DNA of 14,998 nt from JBNJGT01 sp964473285 (GTDB lineage Archaea; Nanobdellota; Nanobdellia; Woesearchaeales; JACJVW01): positions 1 through 14,998 of the forward strand of contig CAYYOI010000038.1 of assembly GCA_964473285.1 (NCBI GenBank), read 5' to 3'. A program made the translations under genes and the position numbers. The first letter of the stretch is position 1. Each line of letters starts with the position of its first letter. Shown here piece by piece: positions 10,521 to 14,998 of this stretch. Under the pieces are notes generated by a model, which was given only the letters and a program-made list of their open reading frames with translations, ran no database searches and had not been told where the DNA came from.

Positions 10521-11462
10521 ATGATCAGGACTATACTGCTTTTGTTGCTTATCAGTTCTGCCTGGGGGATAAAGGTATTTCCTGAGGATAAGGAACTTGA
10601 TTCTTACGAGGGTGAGAAGACCCATGTAATAACTTATCTTAACGACGGGCCAAAGGCTGAGAATATAGTCCTTGAGATAAGTGATGATACGAATTATCTG
10701 GAAGACTATGTGACAATCGAGCCATATCAGTTTGTGCTTGAGCCAAATCAGAAGAAGAACGTGAAGATCATGACCAGTTTTCCCAGGAACCTGTCTCCAG
10801 AGAAGCACTGGCTGCATGTCGAATCAACTGTAGGAGAGGATTTCACTTTGTCTTTTGAGGTTCCTGGTGTTTCAAGGCCTGATCTGAGGATAGCTGATAT
10901 GGATATCTCAAAAACGAATCCTATTGCGATACATGTGGAGCTTGAGAATGCAGGTAATGTAATTGCGCGTACGAAACCTTTAATCGAGGTCTATAATGAT
11001 ACCAGAAAGATTGATACGATCATCTATGAATCAGAGATCATGGTCCTGCCTTTTGCTTCAAAAACAATCTCTTTGATGTATGATACTTCTGGGCTAGAAA
11101 ACGAAAAATATTATCTCAATGCTACTTTTTCTTACAATGATGGGCTTTTTACTAATACTTTAAGAAAAGATTTCAACATAAAGCAGGATGGTATGGTGAA
11201 AGCTTCTGATTCTTTTGATTTTTGGTATCTTGGTGCTGGAGCTTTTCTTGTTATCCTTTTTTTCATACTCAAACCAGAATATTTAAGAATCTTTTTTCTT
11301 TCAAAGGAGGATAAGGCTTATCGCAGGCGGTTGATTGCACTGGAAAAACGACAAAATCGTATGAAACATGAAGTAGATCACCTGGTGAAGAAAACTAATG
11401 ATTTCATAAATGCTTCGAACCGTTGGCTAAAAAAGAAAGGTGTTGATTTTGAGTTCAGGTGA
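10521..11462 (+). CDS. Secreted Ig-like membrane protein with cytoplasmic coiled coil
   Basis: The protein has 313 residues. The start is supported by a signal peptide (M-I-R-T followed by a Leu/Ile core, probable cleavage after residues 15-16) and a TATA box 26.5 nt upstream. Residues about 20-118 form a beta domain with features of NEW3/COG1470-type Ig folds (L-N-D-G-P..., L-E-P-N-Q-K-K-N-V-K-I). Residues about 119-220 form a CARDB-like domain (L-R-I-A-D-M-D-I, V-E-L-E-N-A-G-N-V, closing F-N-I-K). One transmembrane helix spans about 235-252. Residues 253-313 are a highly basic cytoplasmic tail with a heptad pattern (L-I-A-L-E-K-R-Q-N-R-M, V-D-H-L-V). Topology is therefore outside-to-inside, with a signalling- or scaffold-like tail. 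The 3' end overlaps the next small gene. No enzyme motif is seen; a partner role for the downstream vWA protein is inferred. Confidence 0.85.
   Translation: MIRTILLLLLISSAWGIKVFPEDKELDSYEGEKTHVITYLNDGPKAENIVLEISDDTNYLEDYVTIEPYQFVLEPNQKKNVKIMTSFPRNLSPEKHWLHVESTVGEDFTLSFEVPGVSRPDLRIADMDISKTNPIAIHVELENAGNVIARTKPLIEVYNDTRKIDTIIYESEIMVLPFASKTISLMYDTSGLENEKYYLNATFSYNDGLFTNTLRKDFNIKQDGMVKASDSFDFWYLGAGAFLVILFFILKPEYLRIFFLSKEDKAYRRRLIALEKRQNRMKHEVDHLVKKTNDFINASNRWLKKKGVDFEFR
11437..11442 (+). promoter_or_regulatory. Shine-Dalgarno site selecting a TTG start
   Basis: AAGGTG matches the archaeal anti-SD core and ends 6 nt before the TTG at 11449. A possible GTG start at 11440 lies inside this site, so TTG is preferred. 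Confidence 0.55.
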
Positions 11463-11583
11463 TATTGACCGAAAGCTTGAATCGCTTGAGAAAAGGATGG
11501 ATTCATTAGAGGAGAACATAAAATTTCTTAAGGATCTTCTTTCGCATATACACAAGCAATTCCAGGACTTGAAGAAAAAATGA
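11449..11583 (+). CDS. Small 44-residue coiled-coil protein (TTG start)
   Basis: This reading frame is too short and unusually started for most callers. From TTG at 11449 it reads as M-S-S-G-D-I-D-R-K-L-E and ends Q-D-L-K-K-K before TGA at 11581-11583. Leu/Ile/Met residues recur at a/d spacing (L-E-S-L-E-K-R-M-D-S-L-E-E-N-I-K-F-L), so almost the whole protein is one amphipathic coiled-coil helix; no membrane segment or signal is present, so it should be cytoplasmic. It overlaps the upstream gene by 14 bp and the downstream ATG in an ATGA arrangement. It also fills a gap of about 120 bp that would otherwise be empty inside an operon. A role as a partner for the basic coiled-coil tail of the upstream protein is inference. 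Confidence 0.72.
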   Translation: MSSGDIDRKLESLEKRMDSLEENIKFLKDLLSHIHKQFQDLKKK

Positions 11584-13703
11584 AAAGGTATCTTATATTT
11601 CTGCTTTTGCTGTTATTTCTTAATTTTCCCAAGACGCAATTCAGTATTGAGGAGAATGTAAGGGAATGCGGGTGTATAGGTTTCTCATCTCAAAGGTCTC
11701 TTGATCATGAGGTATGCTTTGGTGTGCCTATCAATTGCGAGTACAACTCGGTTGAGGAGGTGGTGGATGAACACAGGCATTCCTGTGAGGTCTCCTCCTG
11801 CGAGATTGCAAGGGAATATCTGGGTTTTAATTCTGAGTTTGTGGATTCAGTCAGATCATCACAACAGGAAAGGGATCCATTATACCTTCTTTTTGTTATT
11901 GATGTCTCTGATTCCATGAAGGGAAGCAAGATTAATGAGACCAAAACTGCTGTCAAGCGCCTGATTGACCTGCTGGATAGAAGGGATAAGGCGGCAATAG
12001 TATCTTTTAACACGAAGGCTAAAATCATCCAGGACTTTACTTCAGATAAGGAAGAGCTATATGACTCCATGGATAATATAAGGACAGGAGAGACTACTTT
12101 TTATGTGCCTGCCTTGATGAAAGCGTATTCTTTGTTTGAGAATATAGATGAGAATAAGCAGCTGATATTCCTGAGTGATGGGAAGCCAGGGGAGAAGGAT
12201 TCTACTATCCTTAACTATACAGAGCCTTTGAAGGAAAGGGATGTCAGCATATCAAGCATATGGTTTGGAGAATCTAAGGCTGAATCATCAGGTATTCTTG
12301 AGGAGATGGCTTCTGTTTCCATGGAAGGTACAATGCTTGGTAAGAAAGGATTTTATGAGTCAGATAATTCAGAGAGCTTGTTTGATTCTTTTCAGGATAT
12401 CTATGAATCCTCTCATCAGCGTGATAAGTTCTTCATGGTAAGGAATACGTTAAGGGATACTTATTATGAGGATTCAGATATATTTGTTGATCTTGATGTG
12501 CTGTCAAGGAGGAATAGTCATGTTGTTCCGGGGTATACTATAAGGGATTCGCAGGCATTCTGCGCAGAGGGGGTTAATCTAACAGTACATTTCTACTCTG
12601 ATGAAGAACATGTACTTCCATTATCTTTCACTTCTCCATATACTGGAACAATAAGGCTGCCTCCAGGGGAATATTCTGTTTTTGCCAATGTATCAGTCAA
12701 GTATGGCAATGAATCTTATTGTGTATATGATGATTTTGTGTATCTTAAGAGAATAGAGGTCAATGGGACCAAAAAGACATGCGAGTTCAATCATTCGGCA
12801 ATGAATGAGACTATCAATTCAGATTCTTATTTTGATTCGCATTTCAGGAACTCCAAAAAACTTATGCTTGCACTTGATACGTCTGATAGCATGGGTTCAA
12901 GGAAGATAAGCGAGATCAAGGAGGCATTGCCTTATTTTTTTGACCTTTTCAGCAGGGAATATGATATCTCTTTTGTTACATTCTCAGATGAAGTGAGTAT
13001 CCTTTCTTCCTTCCTTTCTGATGCGAATGTCCTGAAGAGGAGGATTGAGCAGGTGAGGGTTGGAGGGCCAACATATTATGCTCCTTTGTTTGATCTTATT
13101 AAGACTTATAACGAGAGCTTTCCGGTGATATTCATCTCAGACGGGAAGTCCTGGGATGCTCCGGATTTTTCTTTTGATAATTTTTATGGTATCCAGGTTG
13201 GAAGCGGCCCTTCACCAATGGATTCAATGAGGACACAATCTGTTTTTTCTGATGAGTACAGGGAGGCCTTTCTGGATCTTTTCAGTGAGATACAAGGCTA
13301 TGATTTCCCTTTGTACCTGGATGTGGCCTTGAATGACCAGAGCTTTTCAGCAGGAGATCCCATGCACCTTACAGTTTATGTAAGCAGCCTGTATAATGGT
13401 ATTTCTTTTCCCAATGATGATCCATGCCTGCCAGAAGCAGATGTTGATGTCATGGTAGATGGAGTTAATCATAAGGCTGTGGTTGCACCGGATGGAAGCT
13501 ATACCCTAACCATGAAAGATCTTGAGCAGGGAATACATGAGATCAATGTAACTGCTTCTGTAAATGGACTGAATGGAGAAAGAGTATTTGATGTCATGGT
13601 AGATGGAAACAAAAAGGATTCTTTTCCTTTATGGGGGATTATCCTTAACATATCCCTGCTTGGTATTCTCTTATGGATAGAGAGAAATCGAGTTATCCTG
13701 TAG
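11580..13703 (+). CDS. Type I membrane protein with two vWA domains
   Basis: The protein has 707 residues, with an N-terminal signal peptide (M-K-R-Y plus a Leu/Phe core) and then a short Cys-rich segment (six Cys within about residues 29-80). vWA domain 1 spans about residues 100-285 with MIDAS residues D108-x-S110-x-S112, Thr172/173 in G-E-T-T-F and D200 in S-D-G. A beta linker follows. vWA domain 2 spans about 427-585 with D433-x-S435-x-S437, T498 in G-G-P-T-Y and D521 in S-D-G. A beta domain follows (about 585-680), then one transmembrane helix (about 683-702) and a tail of a few residues (E-R-N-R-V-I-L). Both domains keep all MIDAS positions, so two metal-dependent ligand sites are likely. 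The ATG overlaps the small coiled-coil gene's TGA, suggesting translational coupling. The last 33 bp overlap the convergent archaellin gene. Function is probably adhesion or receptor-like; the ligand is unknown. Confidence 0.9.
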   Translation: MKRYLIFLLLLLFLNFPKTQFSIEENVRECGCIGFSSQRSLDHEVCFGVPINCEYNSVEEVVDEHRHSCEVSSCEIAREYLGFNSEFVDSVRSSQQERDPLYLLFVIDVSDSMKGSKINETKTAVKRLIDLLDRRDKAAIVSFNTKAKIIQDFTSDKEELYDSMDNIRTGETTFYVPALMKAYSLFENIDENKQLIFLSDGKPGEKDSTILNYTEPLKERDVSISSIWFGESKAESSGILEEMASVSMEGTMLGKKGFYESDNSESLFDSFQDIYESSHQRDKFFMVRNTLRDTYYEDSDIFVDLDVLSRRNSHVVPGYTIRDSQAFCAEGVNLTVHFYSDEEHVLPLSFTSPYTGTIRLPPGEYSVFANVSVKYGNESYCVYDDFVYLKRIEVNGTKKTCEFNHSAMNETINSDSYFDSHFRNSKKLMLALDTSDSMGSRKISEIKEALPYFFDLFSREYDISFVTFSDEVSILSSFLSDANVLKRRIEQVRVGGPTYYAPLFDLIKTYNESFPVIFISDGKSWDAPDFSFDNFYGIQVGSGPSPMDSMRTQSVFSDEYREAFLDLFSEIQGYDFPLYLDVALNDQSFSAGDPMHLTVYVSSLYNGISFPNDDPCLPEADVDVMVDGVNHKAVVAPDGSYTLTMKDLEQGIHEINVTASVNGLNGERVFDVMVDGNKKDSFPLWGIILNISLLGILLWIERNRVIL

Positions 13704-14900
13704 GGCATCTTTTGTGGTAAGGGTCTTTGTGAAAGTTGCACCGTTAGGAGGCATGATTGATATCTTTATTGTATCTCCATGTGTTATTGGAGCAGGAGTC
13801 TCAAAATAAAGGCTCACTACATCTCTTGGTCCAAGGATTCCTTCCTGATAATGATTGCCTTTCCTGATATGATCTACTATGTAGTACCCATTGTTATCTT
13901 CAGGGGTAATTATCATGTCAACATTCTCGTCAAGGACATAATCTGTCTGTGTAGTTCCGCTTATCTCCAGGGTTGCATCCATAATAGATGTTGTCACATC
14001 CAGAGTCTGGGGAGCAGAGCTGATATCTCCGAATGCTTTGTCGATTGTTGTTCCGCTTGAGAAATTAAATACAGCGTGGGTGTTGTTGATGTGAACATAA
14101 TCCGGATTGCCATCCTTGTCAAGGTCGTTTATTAGTTCTGCCCTGTTGTTATAATAATCTATGTCTACATCTGAATCTCTCAGGTCTCCACATACATCAC
14201 AGGGTGTACCGTTTATAGTGATACGACCGTAGTCTCCTATGGGTTTGTCCATGTCCATCTCGCCTCCATGACTTGAAGAAGATGGATCTACACTTCCTCC
14301 TGAGATGTTCTCAAGGTGTACGAATGTGAATGAATCAGAGGATATGTTGAATACGAGATAATCCCTTCCATAACCTTCACAAAAAGATTCGCCATTGCAT
14401 ATCTTTACATGATCTGTTTTTCCATCAAGGTCAAGGTCAACATTTCCAAGGCTTGTCCAGCTGCCAAGAAGGATGCTTCCTCCTTCTTCATGATAATAAC
14501 CCAAAGGTTCAATATATTCAGTGCGTGGTGTCATATAGCCTTTGATTGATCTTTCTTTCATGCCACCTTTCCTGTATTGCAGGGTTGTTGAGGTATCATC
14601 AAGGCCAATTGTTATGATGGTGTCATTGAACTCTATGATCTCAGAACCTGGAGCAAGCTTGAGGGTCTTTATTAGCCGGGTGTATTCATTGTTCTCTTTT
14701 TCAAGGATTATCTCATTAATTTCCAGACCTGTCCCTATATCCTTTCTTGTCTGGTCTGTTGTCTTGTGCGATCCCTGGCTGATGACGCCGCTTGTTTGCA
14801 TAAGGACAATAACCGCTACTGCGGTAACCATAAGTATTGTTATGAATAGTATGAGTGTACCAATGCCTACATTCCCTTTTGAATTTACTATACGCCCCAC
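13671..14900 (-). CDS. Archaellin (archaeal flagellin) with large inserted domain
   Basis: From GTG at 14900 the protein has 409 residues and starts M-G-R-I-V-N-S-K-G, then N-V-G-I-G-T-L-I: a class III signal peptide cut after K-G by the FlaK/PibD-type prepilin peptidase. Next come the hydrophobic helix and T-S-G-V-I-S-Q-G...T-G-L-E-I typical of archaellins. The family beta-domain pieces are at about 84-115 (G-S-E-I-I-E-F-N-D-T) and 335-409 (G-D-T-I-K-I-S-I-M-P-P-N-G-A-T-F). Between them an insertion of roughly 200 residues carries two calcium-loop-like motifs, D155-L-D-L-D-G-K-T-D163 and D259-L-D-K-D-G-N-P-D267, and four Cys (168, 174, 234, 237). Common archaellins are about 200-250 residues. 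An upstream ATG (14969) in frame would place the TATA box inside the gene and give an implausible 32-residue leader, so GTG is chosen. No other archaellum genes are in the window. The gene ends inside the convergent vWA gene. Confidence 0.9.
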   Translation of the reverse strand: MGRIVNSKGNVGIGTLILFITILMVTAVAVIVLMQTSGVISQGSHKTTDQTRKDIGTGLEINEIILEKENNEYTRLIKTLKLAPGSEIIEFNDTIITIGLDDTSTTLQYRKGGMKERSIKGYMTPRTEYIEPLGYYHEEGGSILLGSWTSLGNVDLDLDGKTDHVKICNGESFCEGYGRDYLVFNISSDSFTFVHLENISGGSVDPSSSSHGGEMDMDKPIGDYGRITINGTPCDVCGDLRDSDVDIDYYNNRAELINDLDKDGNPDYVHINNTHAVFNFSSGTTIDKAFGDISSAPQTLDVTTSIMDATLEISGTTQTDYVLDENVDMIITPEDNNGYYIVDHIRKGNHYQEGILGPRDVVSLYFETPAPITHGDTIKISIMPPNGATFTKTLTTKDALQDNSISLYP

Positions 14901-14921
14901 ATGAAGTTTTATGGGTGACTG

Positions 14922-14930
14922 ATTTATAAA
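14922..14930 (-). promoter_or_regulatory. TATA box of the archaellin gene
   Basis: The minus strand reads TTTATAAAT, preceded by an A-rich stretch (CCAAAAAC) compatible with a BRE. The core is centred 26.5 nt before the GTG at 14900, predicting a leaderless transcript that starts at or next to this GTG. No convincing coding sequence was seen in the remaining bases to 14998. Confidence 0.75.
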
Positions 14931-14998
14931 GTTTTTGGTGATGCGGGTGTGTAGATATCCTTTCAACATTATGATTTCTAGCTGATCATAACCATTTT

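Noticed and set aside
10449..10817. A minus-strand frame spanning the divergent promoter region
   Set aside because: It crosses both promoters and the signal-peptide region of the plus-strand gene; no supporting motif.
11440..11442. GTG as start of the small coiled-coil gene
   Set aside because: It lies inside the probable Shine-Dalgarno sequence and would have no upstream site of its own; the TTG at 11449 fits better.
11705..12070. A 121-codon minus-strand frame inside the vWA gene
   Set aside because: It lies wholly within the recognised first vWA domain on the other strand and has low-complexity Ser-rich content typical of a shadow frame.
13606..13625. A T-rich terminator for the archaellin gene (minus-strand CCTTTTTGTTT)
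   Set aside because: It is plausible for archaea, but the tract is short, interrupted and within the vWA coding sequence; it cannot be separated from codon composition.
14542..14904. A 120-codon plus-strand frame over the archaellin 5' end
   Set aside because: It is the mirror of the archaellin coding frame, with no signal, no domain and no promoter. The minus strand has strong family evidence.
1..14998. tRNA, rRNA, insertion sequence or prophage remnants
   Set aside because: No cloverleaf, rRNA-like segment, transposase or integrase frame, or terminal inverted repeat was found; nearly all bases are in the genes listed.

Overview
This window looks like a piece of an archaeal chromosome. The best evidence is a gene at the right end encoding an archaellin: a class III signal peptide, the hydrophobic N-terminal helix and the family C-terminus. 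Other support comes from TATA-box promoters placed for leaderless transcripts, and from secreted proteins rich in N-glycosylation sequons and Ig-like repeats. The style of these surface proteins, the moderate-to-low GC and the heavy use of AGG/AGA and ATA codons recall DPANN archaea of the Woesearchaeota/Pacearchaeota kind. That lineage call is inference. No rRNA, tRNA, CRISPR array or insertion sequence was seen.

Layout. Positions 1-8919 (+) are one open frame that runs off the left edge. It encodes at least 2972 residues of a giant secreted modular surface protein. It has five tandem Ig-like repeats at a 97-98 residue period, three dispersed copies of the same repeat, a DUF2341 domain, jelly-roll-like domains, and three other modules each present twice. 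Positions 8912-10420 (-) encode a UbiA-family prenyltransferase with an extra N-terminal six-helix membrane domain. Positions 10421-10520 are a divergent promoter region. Positions 10521-13703 (+) form a three-gene operon with overlapping ends: a signal-peptide/Ig-like/one-TM protein with a cytoplasmic coiled coil, a 44-residue coiled-coil protein starting at TTG that is easy to miss, and a type I membrane protein with two vWA domains that both keep an intact MIDAS. Positions 13671-14900 (-) encode an unusually large archaellin with a disulfide-capable, calcium-loop-bearing insertion. Positions 14901-14998 hold its promoter.

Every gene here acts at or in the cell envelope: adhesin-like surface protein, membrane prenyltransferase, receptor-like complex and filament subunit. 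Gene ends are very tight, with convergent overlaps of 8 bp and 33 bp and two same-strand overlaps. Three promoters share one geometry, with the TATA core centred about 26.5 nt before a start codon. This supports a shorter archaellin (GTG start) and possibly a shorter UbiA protein (Met8).

The most novel candidates are the three-gene vWA/coiled-coil operon, the archaellin with its inserted domain, the UbiA protein with its N-terminal membrane module, and the module-shuffling history of the giant surface protein.
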